A stretch of DNA of 64,000 nt from CAVZMI01 sp050011775 (GCA_050011775.1 JBEKIL010000002.1:124001-188000); one strand, 5' to 3'. Positions 27,482-36,634 are shown, numbered from the stretch's first letter. Made by a program: numbers and translations. Notes: generated by a model not told the origin, from the sequence alone.

Positions 27482-28774
27482 TTGAAAGACTCAACAATAA
27501 AGAGGATTAAGCCTGTCTCGCGGCTTCGCGGTGAAGTCAGTGTACCGGGTGATAAATCGATTTCACATCGTTCATTCATGATTGCGGCCCTCGCCGAGGG
27601 AAAGTCGATCATTCGGAATGCTTCGAGTGCAGGCGATCCGATGAGTACTCAGGGATGCATCGAAGCTCTCGGCATCTCGGTAAAGCGGGTCGGAGAGGTT
27701 GTTGAAGTACTGGGAAAAGGACTCCACGGATTGTCCGCCCCCAAGGGACCGCTGGATGCGGGCAATTCTGGAACGACAATGCGATTGATGACGGGAATAT
27801 TGTCAGGACAACAGTTCAACTCCATTCTCACCGGCGATGAATTTCTCAATTGCCGTCCCATGGGACGGATCATCGATCCCCTGACAGAAATGGGAGCGCA
27901 AATTACTGCAACGGATAAGCGGACAGCGCCTCTCCATATCTTTGCTGTCGAAAAATTGTCGCCGATATGTTATCGACTTCCATTGCCGAGTGCACAGGTG
28001 AAATCGGCGGTGCTGCTTGCCGGGTTATATGCCGGAGGAACGACTAAAGTCATCGAACCCGTACCTTCACGCGATCACACGGAACGGATGCTCGGATTGA
28101 AGGTCAGCACTGGACCGAAGGGAAGAAGTGTCGCAATAGAAGGGGGGATGAAAATTCCGGCTCGGGAGTTTATCGTTCCGGGCGATGTCTCGGCGGCAGC
28201 ATTCTGGATAGTCGCGGCATGCATCGTTCCCAATTCTGAATTACGAATCGTCAATGTCGGTTTAAATCCTACTCGACGTGGTGTCATCGATGTTCTTCTC
28301 TCAATGGGGGCACGAATCACAATTGAAAATGAACGGGAGGTGAGCGGAGAACCGATGGGCGATATTCTTGCTTGCACCTCCGCGCTGCATAATGTGAGAC
28401 TCTCCGGGTCAATTATTCCAAATATCATCGATGAAATTCCGATTCTTGCAGTTGCTGCTGCGGTGAGCCGGGGAACATTCGAAGTACGTGAAGCTCGTGA
28501 TCTTCGAAACAAAGAATGTGATCGAATCGCGGCTGTAGCGAATAATCTGCTCCAAATGGGTGTCGATGTCGAAGTTTATGATGACGGTTTTGCCTTTGGG
28601 GGTGTTCCTGTATTGAAAGGGGCGCAATTGGACAGTTATGCCGACCATCGTATCGCTATGGCATTTGCAATTGCCGCTCTCGTCGCACAGGGTGAGACCA
28701 CAATAAAACGGAGTCACTTCGCCAGCATTTCTTTCCCGACATTCTGGGAAGTTCTTGAGACGGTAAGCCGGTAA
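27482..28774 (+). CDS. aroA: 3-phosphoshikimate 1-carboxyvinyltransferase (EPSP synthase)
   Basis: Catalyses PEP + shikimate-3-phosphate to EPSP, the sixth shikimate step. Key motifs are LRGEVSVPGDKSISHRSFM, LDAGNSGTTMRLMTG (PEP binding), LPSAQVKSAVLLAGL, SRDHTERML, and the C-terminal DSYADHRIAMAFAI. The length of 430 residues is normal. The start is TTG 27482 with only a weak upstream purine stretch; homology begins within a few residues of it. Confidence 0.96.
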   Translation: MKDSTIKRIKPVSRLRGEVSVPGDKSISHRSFMIAALAEGKSIIRNASSAGDPMSTQGCIEALGISVKRVGEVVEVLGKGLHGLSAPKGPLDAGNSGTTMRLMTGILSGQQFNSILTGDEFLNCRPMGRIIDPLTEMGAQITATDKRTAPLHIFAVEKLSPICYRLPLPSAQVKSAVLLAGLYAGGTTKVIEPVPSRDHTERMLGLKVSTGPKGRSVAIEGGMKIPAREFIVPGDVSAAAFWIVAACIVPNSELRIVNVGLNPTRRGVIDVLLSMGARITIENEREVSGEPMGDILACTSALHNVRLSGSIIPNIIDEIPILAVAAAVSRGTFEVREARDLRNKECDRIAAVANNLLQMGVDVEVYDDGFAFGGVPVLKGAQLDSYADHRIAMAFAIAALVAQGETTIKRSHFASISFPTFWEVLETVSR

Positions 28775-28844
28775 TACCAATGGAACAATTTCACGCATTG
28801 CTTCGTATGCTGAAAAGAAGGGCATACTTTGAAAGGAGAATGTT

Positions 28845-29051
28845 ATGAAACGGTTGTATCGCTCGAGAACCGAAAAGAAATTCGGCGGCATATGCGGCGG
28901 ACTCGGTGAGTATCTGGACTTTGACCCGACGATCGTTCGCCTTTTTATGCTGATCTTTATTTTCTTCACGGGTATAATTCCGGGCATTATCGGATACCTC
29001 ATCGCCATGTGGATTATCCCGGAAAAGCCGACGACAGAAAGCCAGAGTTGA
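28845..29051 (+). CDS. PspC domain small membrane protein
   Basis: A 68-residue single-domain PspC protein: KRLYRSRTEKKFGGICGGLGEY, then a transmembrane hairpin (TIVRLFMLIFIFFTG; GIIGYLIAMWIIPEKP). PspC proteins sit in the inner membrane and are linked to envelope-stress responses; no pspA or other psp gene is nearby. GAAAGGAG precedes the ATG. Confidence 0.92.
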   Translation: MKRLYRSRTEKKFGGICGGLGEYLDFDPTIVRLFMLIFIFFTGIIPGIIGYLIAMWIIPEKPTTESQS

Positions 29052-29153
29052 TATCAGGATCATAATTTTTTTTATATCCTACAGCATCCCCCTTCTTTTA
29101 AGGAGTGAGTCGGGAAGAGGTTATTAAAGCTTCTATTCATTTAGGGTTTTACT

Positions 29154-29206
29154 AAAAATAAAAAGTCTTCAACTCTATGATGGAATTGAAGACTTTTATT
29201 TTTCTG
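29154..29206. terminator. Bidirectional terminator between pspC and gdh
   Basis: Bases 29161-29172 (aaaagtcttcaa) pair perfectly with 29186-29197 around a 13-base loop. A-rich sequence on the left and T-rich sequence on the right supply a U tract on either strand, serving the convergent PspC and glutamate dehydrogenase genes. Confidence 0.87.
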
Positions 29207-29220
29207 ATTCTATAGTGCTA

Positions 29221-30510
29221 TTATACCCACCCTCTGAGTTTCATTGCTTCTGCGACACGTTGAATCGACACGACGTAGGCTGCCGTTCGTGGATCTATCC
29301 TATTTTCGTTATGGATTCTGTTCATGTCGTGGAAGGCTTTTGTCATTCTTCTCTTAAGCTGGTCATGGACATAATCCAGCGTCCAGTAGAAACCTGACAG
29401 GTTCTGACACCATTCAAAATATGAAACCGTTACACCACCGGCGTTCGCAAGGAAGTCCGGAAGCACGAATATATTCCGTTTATGCAGGATTTCGTCTGCG
29501 TCGGGAGTCGTCGGACCGTTTGCCAATTCGACGATGATCTTCCCTTTCACACGGGGGGCATTCTCTGAGGTAATAACATCTTCGAGGGCTGCCGGTATCA
29601 GTACATCGACTTTGAGCTCAAGAAGTTCTTCGTTGGTGATTCTGGTTGTTCTTGGGAAACCGGTGACGGATCCTGTTCGTTGTTTGTGGTCGTAGAGTTC
29701 TTTGAAATCGATTCTCTCTTTCGAGAGGATGCCACCTTTTGTGTCGCTGACAGCGATGACTTTTGCATCGAACATTTCGTCCGCCAGCTTGTGCGCAAAT
29801 TGTCCGGCATTACCGAAACCCTGGATCGCGACAGTTGCGCCGCGAAGTTTCAGGCCTATAACTTCGGCTGCTTCTTTCAGTACGAACATTCCGCCTTTTG
29901 CGGTCGCTTCGTCTCGTCCGAGAGATCCGCCGAGGATAATCGGTTTACCTGTGATAAATGCAGGATTATTGTACTGACGGATCTTGGAGAACTCATCCAT
30001 CATCCAGGCCATTATTTGCGGTGTTGTATACACATCGGGTGCCGGAATATCTTTTTCCGGTCCGACAATTTGTGCGATGCATCTAATATACTGGCGTGAA
30101 AGTCTTTCGAGCTCGTCATTTGACATTTCTTTCGGGTTGCATATCACGCCGCCTTTTCCGCCGCCGTACGGAAGACTCACAATTGCACACTTCCAGGTCA
30201 TCCATGATGCAAGCGCCTTCACGGTGTCGATAGTCTCGTCGGGATGGAAACGGATTCCGCCTTTTGTAGGCCCGAGGGCATCGTTGTACTGAACTCGAAA
30301 TCCCTTGAAAATTCTTATTTGGCCCGAGTCCATTTTTACCGGAATGGTGACATGGAGTTCACGCATTGGTTCTCGCAGCATCGCATGAACTGCCGGTTCC
30401 AGTCTCAGGACTTTCGCAGCCTTATCGATCTGTAACTGAGCGATTTCAAAAGGATTTGACGTTTCGACTGGTACTACTGGTCTCTTACTCTCCTTCGCAG
30501 CTTTTGCCAT
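29221..30510 (-). CDS. gdhA: Glu/Leu/Phe/Val-family glutamate dehydrogenase
   Basis: Oxidises glutamate to 2-oxoglutarate and ammonia, or the reverse, with NAD(P). The N-terminal domain shows GFRVQYNDALGPTKGGIRFHP and the catalytic-lysine region LPYGGGKGGV; DVYTTPQIMAWMMDEF and GKPIILGGSLGRDEATAKGG follow; the Rossmann motif is VAIQGFGNAGQFAH. It is the roughly 420-residue hexameric type. AAGGAGGAAG lies just upstream of the ATG on the minus strand. It is preceded by a 560-base gap with a promoter-like site far upstream. Confidence 0.95.
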   Translation of the reverse strand: MAKAAKESKRPVVPVETSNPFEIAQLQIDKAAKVLRLEPAVHAMLREPMRELHVTIPVKMDSGQIRIFKGFRVQYNDALGPTKGGIRFHPDETIDTVKALASWMTWKCAIVSLPYGGGKGGVICNPKEMSNDELERLSRQYIRCIAQIVGPEKDIPAPDVYTTPQIMAWMMDEFSKIRQYNNPAFITGKPIILGGSLGRDEATAKGGMFVLKEAAEVIGLKLRGATVAIQGFGNAGQFAHKLADEMFDAKVIAVSDTKGGILSKERIDFKELYDHKQRTGSVTGFPRTTRITNEELLELKVDVLIPAALEDVITSENAPRVKGKIIVELANGPTTPDADEILHKRNIFVLPDFLANAGGVTVSYFEWCQNLSGFYWTLDYVHDQLKRRMTKAFHDMNRIHNENRIDPRTAAYVVSIQRVAEAMKLRGWV

Positions 30511-31071
30511 AGTGATTTCTTCCTCCTTGTTTGATCGTTGGATTGGTTTAATAGATTAAGTGTGAATCTAAAAAAATTCTTTTTTTCCCCTGATGCCGAC
30601 TCTCTGTATTCAATAAATCAGTATTGAACTCATTCCTATTGGATATCAGATTATGTCATCTGACTAATAATCATATTCTCACAATAAGAATCGATAGCAA
30701 AAGATGAGCGGTCACTTCTTACCGGAGCCGTATAGTAGTGTAAAATACTACCGACAGCAACCGGTATTGAACCTGATCTAAGATCTTAACGTTATCAACA
30801 GATAGAGTAACAGTAGGAGGTTGAATATCGGTTTTTTCACCGGAAGGGCAACCTCACATGGCTTTTTTAGTCCTCTTGTGTATCCATGTTTTAATAACCA
30901 TGAGCCACAATGCCGTCCTCAACTGCAGGATCTCTATCCCAATTTAGATATAACCTAATTTAATATTTTTTAGGCTCATGTCAAGATAAAAAAGAGAAAT
31001 TGGGAAAAGAAATTACTTGTTCAGCATAGCTTCGTTCGAATGGGTCTAGCTGTCCTACATTGTCAATCTCC
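30511..31071 (-). promoter_or_regulatory. Long intergenic region / predicted gdh leader
   Basis: No gene is seen in these 560 bases. On the minus strand, TTGACA (30979-30984 complement), a 16-base spacer and TAAATT (30957-30962 complement) form a promoter-like site, which would give gdh an untranslated leader of about 440 bases. Within the leader there are AT-rich stretches and short hairpins (for example gtagt/actac around 30730-30750). I recognise no known riboswitch. Confidence 0.4.
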
Positions 31072-32082
31072 CTATTTTTTCTTCTTTTGTTCAATCACCA
31101 GTTTCTGAAATTCTTCACTCGATTGTAACTCTTTAAGATCTTTATCGCTCGAGGCTTGTTTCTTTAATTTTGGGTTCTTTTTAAGAGCTTTTGCGAGTGC
31201 GACGAGCGCTTCTGCCTTTTTACCTGCGGCAAGACGGATGACAGCAAGATCGTATAGTAATTCCGGATTCTCAGGTGCAAGTTGGGCCGCATGTTCTTGA
31301 AGGCGAAGAGCTTCGGCATATTTCTTTTGCGTAAAAGCTGTCCATCCTTCGTTCCATGCATAGTTCATCTGAGCATAATTCAGTAAACGTCCCAGCTCTT
31401 TGAATGGATTGGGGTGATCGTCAACCCGTATGTCGATTGCCCGGTCGGTATAACCGCCGTAGCCGGCTCCCTTCTTTACTACAAGCATTGCAGCTGATTG
31501 CCTGCCGCGTGAATCGCCCCCTTTTGAATCACCGGCGACAAGGGCGGCATACAGCCTGTCGGCTAATGTCCCTTTTGTCTCAAGGTATGTTTTTTCCATT
31601 GCGATAACCACAGATTCGCTTGTCAGAATATTCCCCTGGCATGCATATCCCGGCCCGGAACGTCCGCCGGCCCAGGAAAGACATCCTTTTCCCGTGTATG
31701 TCACTGAAGCACCGCTCGCAGCAACGATGCCGACCTGGCGGTTGTCCGGCTGATCATCGCTTTGAAGGAGAATTTTCAATGCCTCTTCGGGCACTAATCC
31801 TTTTTCGAGGAGCTCCAGTCCGCGCCAGCCGAAACTCGTATTGGCAAACGATTGTGTTGCAACTGCACCGACATCTGCTTTTGCCCATGGAACAACGCTG
31901 CCGACGGCAAAGAATCTCGATGCAACCGCTACGCCCAGTTCACCAACAGTTGTGTCGACTGCAACGATTGAAAATGTCGAGATCGGTTGTTCAGATGCAG
32001 TTGATTGTGCGCTAAGGTTCAAGTGAATGAAACAGAGACCGAGGGCAAGAATTTGCATTTGAAAGAGCGATAAGATTCTCAT
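31072..32082 (-). CDS. DUF1028 protein with C-terminal TPR-like repeats
   Basis: A signal peptide (LALGLCFIHLNLSAQ) precedes the DUF1028 domain (TFSIVAVDTTVGELGVAVAS; GAVATQSFANTSFGWRGLELL; AGGRSGPGYACQGNIL), an Ntn-hydrolase-like family of unknown substrate. Residues about 245-320 hold two TPR-like helical repeats (AEALRLQEHAAQLAPENPELL; KKAEALVALAKALKKNPKLK). A lysine-rich end follows. GGAGGATTT precedes the ATG. It lies 135 bases downstream of bshC on the same strand. Confidence 0.88.
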   Translation of the reverse strand: MRILSLFQMQILALGLCFIHLNLSAQSTASEQPISTFSIVAVDTTVGELGVAVASRFFAVGSVVPWAKADVGAVATQSFANTSFGWRGLELLEKGLVPEEALKILLQSDDQPDNRQVGIVAASGASVTYTGKGCLSWAGGRSGPGYACQGNILTSESVVIAMEKTYLETKGTLADRLYAALVAGDSKGGDSRGRQSAAMLVVKKGAGYGGYTDRAIDIRVDDHPNPFKELGRLLNYAQMNYAWNEGWTAFTQKKYAEALRLQEHAAQLAPENPELLYDLAVIRLAAGKKAEALVALAKALKKNPKLKKQASSDKDLKELQSSEEFQKLVIEQKKKK

Positions 32083-32217
32083 AAATCCTCCTTTTTCAGA
32101 CCATATCCTTTAGAAATAATTTTGGAATCAATCATTAATAATTGATAAAATGAAGTGCTATTTTCATTCATAAATCATCAATCATCAATCATAAATCAGA
32201 AGTATCCTGGGCTTTTT

Positions 32218-33864
32218 TCAGAGATGCAAAATTTGGTGTTCGAACCGGTCGATCTTGACCTCATCCATCAGCCAGCGTGTAAATTCCATTCCATATTTGT
32301 TTATAAAATATACGATGCTGATCTCACGCTCCTGAAAATTACCGTTGGGTAACAGATGACGCGCAACCTTCTCGATTTGATTGAGGGTGATTTCATTCTT
32401 CTTCTGCTGGGCTGTGGACGCACGGTTCTTGAGCTGGTCGAGTGTCGATGAGATTTTTTGTTTTGTATGTTCGAGTGCGCCAAGGAGTGTGGGGTCAATT
32501 TGTGTGAGTCCGAATTGAAGCTCTGTGAGTACCTCGATGATTCGTTGTTGCGATGCTGAAAAAACTGTATCGACCTTCACTTCCGAGATCTGATCGGATA
32601 TTCGCCGGATGAGGAGATCGATATCACCAAAGAAGTCGGTTACTTCAAGCTGGTGCTTTTGAATGATTTTCTCGAGCCGCTCCTCAAGGATCGTAATACT
32701 GGCGCGCGGGTAGATAATCGGCATCGGAACATTGAAAAGTTCGTATATCGGTTTCAACTGCGCAAAATATGAAATCTCACCCGGACCCCCGATATAAACA
32801 GCAGTAGGCAAAATTGTATCCTGACAAATTGGCCGCAGAATAACATTGGGGCTGAACAATTCAGGTGTACTCTGTATTGCCAATGCGAGCTCTGCTGATG
32901 AGAGGTAATGTCGTGTTCCTTTCAGACTGAAATCCTCTTCCTGCTCACGGGGCTCAATGAGATATCGTCCCCCCTTATGAAACATGAAAAGATTGATAGC
33001 CTTCGGCTTTACCTGAGCGTGATATCGTTGTTCGAGTTCTGCACTCAGCGTGATGATACGCTGTGAAATTTCAGACCGGTGTTCGCATTCATGGAGAAAC
33101 ACCGGTGTCAGGAGCTGTTTGAACTCGCGGTCATTGATATCGCAAAAAACCAGACCGGAATCTTCAAACAGCTTGTTTATCCAGCTGACAAAGCTTTGTG
33201 TAAAGGTTGCACCAAGGTGATACGAATGGTGCAGTGTTTCGAGAAGCTTTGGTTTAAACTCGGTTGTTAGCAATGCGGCGTCTAATGAAGTAAATAATTC
33301 CTGTAGGTGTTCATCGAATCTAATACTTCCGACGGGGCCAGGATTTTTTTCAAGCGGTTTTCCCCCGATTAAATACGATAACCGGACCGGTGAATTGTCC
33401 TGGTTGATCACGGTAACGGAGTTCATCTCTTCGAAATCATGATCTTCACTTTCAAGCCAGAAGACGGGAACGAAATTGTATTCTGTATAACGATCCTTCA
33501 ATATTTCCGTGAGTTTTAGGGCGGTAAGAATTTTATAGACAGTGTATAAAGGACCGCCCAGAATTCCCACCTGTTGCCCTGTGACGACGGCGAAGGTATT
33601 ATCGTTATGGAGAAGGTCAATGTTCGCGAGGGTTTTGACGCTGCAATGGAAATTTTTGTTTTGTTCGATTAATACCCGGAAGAGAGTCGATCGGTTTCGA
33701 TTTTTCCGGCCAACCATATCAAACACGGCTTTCCAGTCTTCCGGATTTCGGAAATCACCGGCATAATACTGTTTCACATTCTGATAGTCGGTAAGAAAAT
33801 CGATGTACAGGTTGGAGAGATTTCCAATTGTCATGGGAATATCACGAAAATCAAGCCAGCTCAT
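32218..33864 (-). CDS. bshC: Putative cysteine ligase BshC (bacillithiol biosynthesis)
   Basis: BshC adds cysteine to GlcN-malate in the last step of bacillithiol synthesis. The family core is VVTGQQVGILGGPLYTVYKI and FVPVFWLESEDHDFEE, followed by the middle CP1-like region (ILRPICQDTILPTAVYIGGPGE) and a C-terminal coiled coil. 548 residues is typical. bshA and bshB are not in the window. The 135-base spacer after the stop holds AT-rich short repeats of the atcaatc type. Confidence 0.93.
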   Translation of the reverse strand: MSWLDFRDIPMTIGNLSNLYIDFLTDYQNVKQYYAGDFRNPEDWKAVFDMVGRKNRNRSTLFRVLIEQNKNFHCSVKTLANIDLLHNDNTFAVVTGQQVGILGGPLYTVYKILTALKLTEILKDRYTEYNFVPVFWLESEDHDFEEMNSVTVINQDNSPVRLSYLIGGKPLEKNPGPVGSIRFDEHLQELFTSLDAALLTTEFKPKLLETLHHSYHLGATFTQSFVSWINKLFEDSGLVFCDINDREFKQLLTPVFLHECEHRSEISQRIITLSAELEQRYHAQVKPKAINLFMFHKGGRYLIEPREQEEDFSLKGTRHYLSSAELALAIQSTPELFSPNVILRPICQDTILPTAVYIGGPGEISYFAQLKPIYELFNVPMPIIYPRASITILEERLEKIIQKHQLEVTDFFGDIDLLIRRISDQISEVKVDTVFSASQQRIIEVLTELQFGLTQIDPTLLGALEHTKQKISSTLDQLKNRASTAQQKKNEITLNQIEKVARHLLPNGNFQEREISIVYFINKYGMEFTRWLMDEVKIDRFEHQILHL

Positions 33865-33937
33865 TCGGATACGATTCGAGTGTAGGGAGACCGTTGATTG
33901 TGATGAATATACAGGAATCGCATTTGAGAATCAACCG

Positions 33938-33966
33938 TTGCAACTCTGGTTTTTTACAAATACATT
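33938..33966 (+). promoter_or_regulatory. Promoter-like site abutting ABC ATPase gene
   Basis: TTGCAA (33938-33943), a 17-base spacer and TACATT (33961-33966). The predicted transcription start falls on or next to the ATG at 33973 and there is no Shine-Dalgarno sequence, which suggests a leaderless mRNA. Confidence 0.45.
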
Positions 33967-33972
33967 AACCTC

Positions 33973-34875
33973 ATGGCAGAGACAATTCTCCGAACACATG
34001 CTCTCGGCAAACGGTACAAAACACGATGGGCGGTCACCGATCTGAATCTCGAGATCCATCGCGGCGACATCTTTGGATTTCTCGGTCCCAACGGTGCGGG
34101 GAAGAGCACGACCATACGCATGCTTCTTTCACTTCTCCGACCTACGACAGGAGATATAGAGCTCTTCGGATATTCACTTGCACGCAACCGGAGACGGGCA
34201 CTGGCTCCAGTCGGCGGTCTGGTAGAAGAGGCCGACTTTTACCTCTATCTGACTGCGTTTAGAAACCTCGAAATGATCGGTGATCTGGCCGGCGGAATCG
34301 GTAAGAAGAAAATTAATGAGGTGCTTGAAACCGTCGGACTCTATGACCGTGCCGGCGACAAAGTAAAAACATATTCGCACGGAATGAAACAGCGGTTGGG
34401 GATAGCCCAGGCGCTCCTGACCGATCCCGAACTGGTGATTCTCGACGAACCGACAACAGGCCTGGATCCTCAGGGTATGAAAGAAGTCCGCGATCTTATT
34501 CTTCATCTCTCTCGTGAGCGCAATATTACCGTCTTTCTCTCGTCGCACCTTCTGCATGAAATTGAATTGGTAGCGACGCGGATGGCAATTATTAATAAAG
34601 GTAAATTGGTGGTTCAGGGGAATGTCGCCGACCTTCTAAATGGCGGTGAAAATTGGATTCATCTCACACTCGCTCCTCAGGAAAATGCCGTTCAGTTTTT
34701 AACGTCGCTTTCCTGGATTCAGAAAGTCGATATAGATGAAACGGGAGTAGTTGTACAGGTTTCGGCGACCGAAGTTCCGCGAATGGTGTCAATGCTCGTC
34801 AATGCCGGATTCCAGATATCCGCGGTCACGCCGCGGCGCTCGCTCGAAGAATATTTTCTCTCGATAACAGGATGA
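33973..34875 (+). CDS. ABC transporter ATP-binding protein
   Basis: An ABC-2-type exporter ATPase of 300 residues. Walker A is GPNGAGKST, the Q-loop region follows, the signature is YSHGMKQRLGIAQ, and Walker B with D-loop is LVILDEPTTGLDP; the H-loop is SSHLLHE. A C-terminal extension of about 80 residues (DUF4162-like position) follows. Substrate is unknown. The start codon of a permease remnant overlaps its stop, and an intact permease gene follows 130 bases later. Confidence 0.93.
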   Translation: MAETILRTHALGKRYKTRWAVTDLNLEIHRGDIFGFLGPNGAGKSTTIRMLLSLLRPTTGDIELFGYSLARNRRRALAPVGGLVEEADFYLYLTAFRNLEMIGDLAGGIGKKKINEVLETVGLYDRAGDKVKTYSHGMKQRLGIAQALLTDPELVILDEPTTGLDPQGMKEVRDLILHLSRERNITVFLSSHLLHEIELVATRMAIINKGKLVVQGNVADLLNGGENWIHLTLAPQENAVQFLTSLSWIQKVDIDETGVVVQVSATEVPRMVSMLVNAGFQISAVTPRRSLEEYFLSITG

Positions 34876-34955
34876 TGAGACTTTTCTATAACGAAATATT
34901 TAAGACATTGCCTCGATACGCACCAATCCGTCTTAATAAAGTACAGCTTCAGTGA
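34875..34955 (+). pseudogene. Remnant of a first ABC permease gene
   Basis: ATG 34875 overlaps the ATPase stop and reads MRLFYNEIFKTL, nearly the same as the start of the intact permease at 35006 (MKLFYNEIFKTY). Over these 36 bases 29 match, with several silent changes, so it is a diverged paralogue and not a fresh copy. After codon 12 the frame runs into a palindromic repeat and stops at 34955. I infer that an adjacent second permease gene once stood here and was lost when the repeat arrived or by later deletion. Confidence 0.7.
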
Positions 34956-34983
34956 TACGGATTGGTACTACTCGGCAACCTGG
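34910..34983. repeat. Palindromic element, copy A
   Basis: Bases 34911-34971 are identical, inverted, to 46057-46117 (61 of 61). Inside are inverted arms ACCAATCCGT (34922-34931) and ACGGATTGGT (34956-34965). The outer ends GCCTCGATA and CTCGGCAACCTGG match the ends of the elements at 46022 and 62859 when inverted. The element lies between the permease remnant and the intact permease gene. Confidence 0.85.
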
Positions 34984-35005
34984 CTCATAATACTAGTGGC
35001 TAATC

Positions 35006-35881
35006 ATGAAATTGTTTTATAACGAAATATTCAAGACATACCGGAAATGGAGGACATACATTGGATTCCTGGCGATTGGGATTCTTATTCCGCTGATGCA
35101 GGTTGCTATGAAACTTGAAGGCGATATATTCATGCAGCGGTTAACAATGGGTCTGCAGCGGGATTTCTTCTTCGTCGGAAATCTCTTCAACGGATGGTTT
35201 GTTACAAATCTCATGATGAACATCTTATGGTTTCATGTGCCGTTCCTTATCAGTCTGGTCGCGGGAGACATTCTTGCCGGTGAAGCTACGGCGGGAACGT
35301 TTCGAATTCTCCTCATTCGTCCTGTCTCCAGAACGAGAATCTTTCTTTCAAAATATGCCGCGACACTCTTTTATACATGGACTCTGGTGTTTTTCCTTGG
35401 TATCCTTAGCGTAGGTCTGGGATTGTTTCTATTCGGTTCAGGTGCATTTTTAGTCCTGAATGCAAATCCTTATGGTTCCGGAGAACCATTTTCTCAAATC
35501 GCAAGAGGAATTCTGATTCTCCCGGCCAGTCAGGCATGGTGGCGATTCATCATTGCATTTGTTCTTGCAACGATAGCGATGTGGACGGTTGCATCGCTTG
35601 CTATGATGTTTTCAGCACTTGTCGAAAATGCCATTGGACCCATTATCGGTACGATGGCGGTGATCTTCGGATTATTTGCCATCGGTAAATTACCGGTTTC
35701 GTTTTTTAAAGCCATGGAACCTTATCTCTTTACCTCGTATTTTGATGTCTGGACGAAAGCGTTCGACGATCCGATTTCGTTTAGCGAAGTGGCACGTTAT
35801 TCGCTGGCACTCTGCGGTTTCTCAATCGGTTTCACGGCGTGTGCATGGGGCATTTTCGCTCGAAAAGACATTGTATCGTGA
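35006..35881 (+). CDS. ABC-2 type transporter permease
   Basis: An integral membrane protein of 291 residues with about six hydrophobic segments (YIGFLAIGILIPLMQV; ILWFHVPFLISLVAG; TLVFFLGILSVGLGLFLFG; FIIAFVLATIAMWTVASLAMM; GPIIGTMAVIFGLFAIG; LALCGFSIGFTACAWGIF). It has the ABC-2 pattern GEATAGTFRILLIRPVSR between helices 2 and 3. It should pair with the ATPase encoded upstream. The substrate is unknown. No clear Shine-Dalgarno sequence precedes ATG 35006. Confidence 0.9.
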   Translation: MKLFYNEIFKTYRKWRTYIGFLAIGILIPLMQVAMKLEGDIFMQRLTMGLQRDFFFVGNLFNGWFVTNLMMNILWFHVPFLISLVAGDILAGEATAGTFRILLIRPVSRTRIFLSKYAATLFYTWTLVFFLGILSVGLGLFLFGSGAFLVLNANPYGSGEPFSQIARGILILPASQAWWRFIIAFVLATIAMWTVASLAMMFSALVENAIGPIIGTMAVIFGLFAIGKLPVSFFKAMEPYLFTSYFDVWTKAFDDPISFSEVARYSLALCGFSIGFTACAWGIFARKDIVS

Positions 35882-35887
35882 GGTTGT

Positions 35888-36607
35888 ATGAAACGTATCT
35901 ATGTAGTCATAATTATCTTTTCTGCTTGTTCTTTTAGTGCCCGTGGACAAAAGCCGGACGCCCAAGAAATATTATCATGCTTTGAACGTTCTTATCGTAC
36001 GCTTGAAGATTATAGTGCGACCGTGCAGGCCGAGATCGACATGGAACATCTGCGTGTGCCGAGGATGAATGTGACAATCTACTTCAAACAACCGGATAAA
36101 ATTCATATTGAATCCGAGGATTTTGCGATGCTCCCACGCGATGGGGTGGGTTTCAATCCGTTTGTATATACGAAGAATTATTCGGGTCGAATCGAGGGAA
36201 TTGATACACTCGATGGAATACAGACTACCAAAATGTTACTCACACAAAAAAATGATACGGTGCGTTCTCGTCAGCTCACTGTCTGGGTAGATCTGCAGCG
36301 CTGTGTAGTAGTAAAAATGGAATCCGTTCCTTATCGGGGACGCCAGCTCAAGATGGCTCTGGAATATACAAAGGTTGAGAATACATGGTGGCTTCCGTCA
36401 AAGATCTTGTTAACGCTTGATGTCCGGCAATCATCGGAACAGGATCAGTCCCGGTATGATCGGGGCGAGGACGATACTCATTCACAGATGGGACGGATAC
36501 AACTTCCAAGGAAGGGCACGATTACCGTGACATATTCAAATTATAAAGTGAATCAACATCTTTCCGATGAGTTGTTCGAGAAAAAGAAAGTTGAAAAGAA
36601 AAAATGA
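35888..36607 (+). CDS. LolA-like outer-membrane lipoprotein-sorting family protein
   Basis: A signal peptide (VVIIIFSACSFSARGQ) precedes a LolA/LolB-type fold: YRTLEDYSATVQAEIDM, MNVTIYFKQPDKIHIESEDF, a long beta sheet (LTVWVDLQRCVVVKMESV), WWLPSKILLTL and a lysine-rich end. Such proteins bind lipid or acyl chains in the periplasm. It starts six bases after the permease stop, so it may be the periplasmic part of that exporter. True LolA function is not proven. Confidence 0.7.
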   Translation: MKRIYVVIIIFSACSFSARGQKPDAQEILSCFERSYRTLEDYSATVQAEIDMEHLRVPRMNVTIYFKQPDKIHIESEDFAMLPRDGVGFNPFVYTKNYSGRIEGIDTLDGIQTTKMLLTQKNDTVRSRQLTVWVDLQRCVVVKMESVPYRGRQLKMALEYTKVENTWWLPSKILLTLDVRQSSEQDQSRYDRGEDDTHSQMGRIQLPRKGTITVTYSNYKVNQHLSDELFEKKKVEKKK

Positions 36608-36634
36608 CGGTAGTATAATTTATGTGGAGTATAC

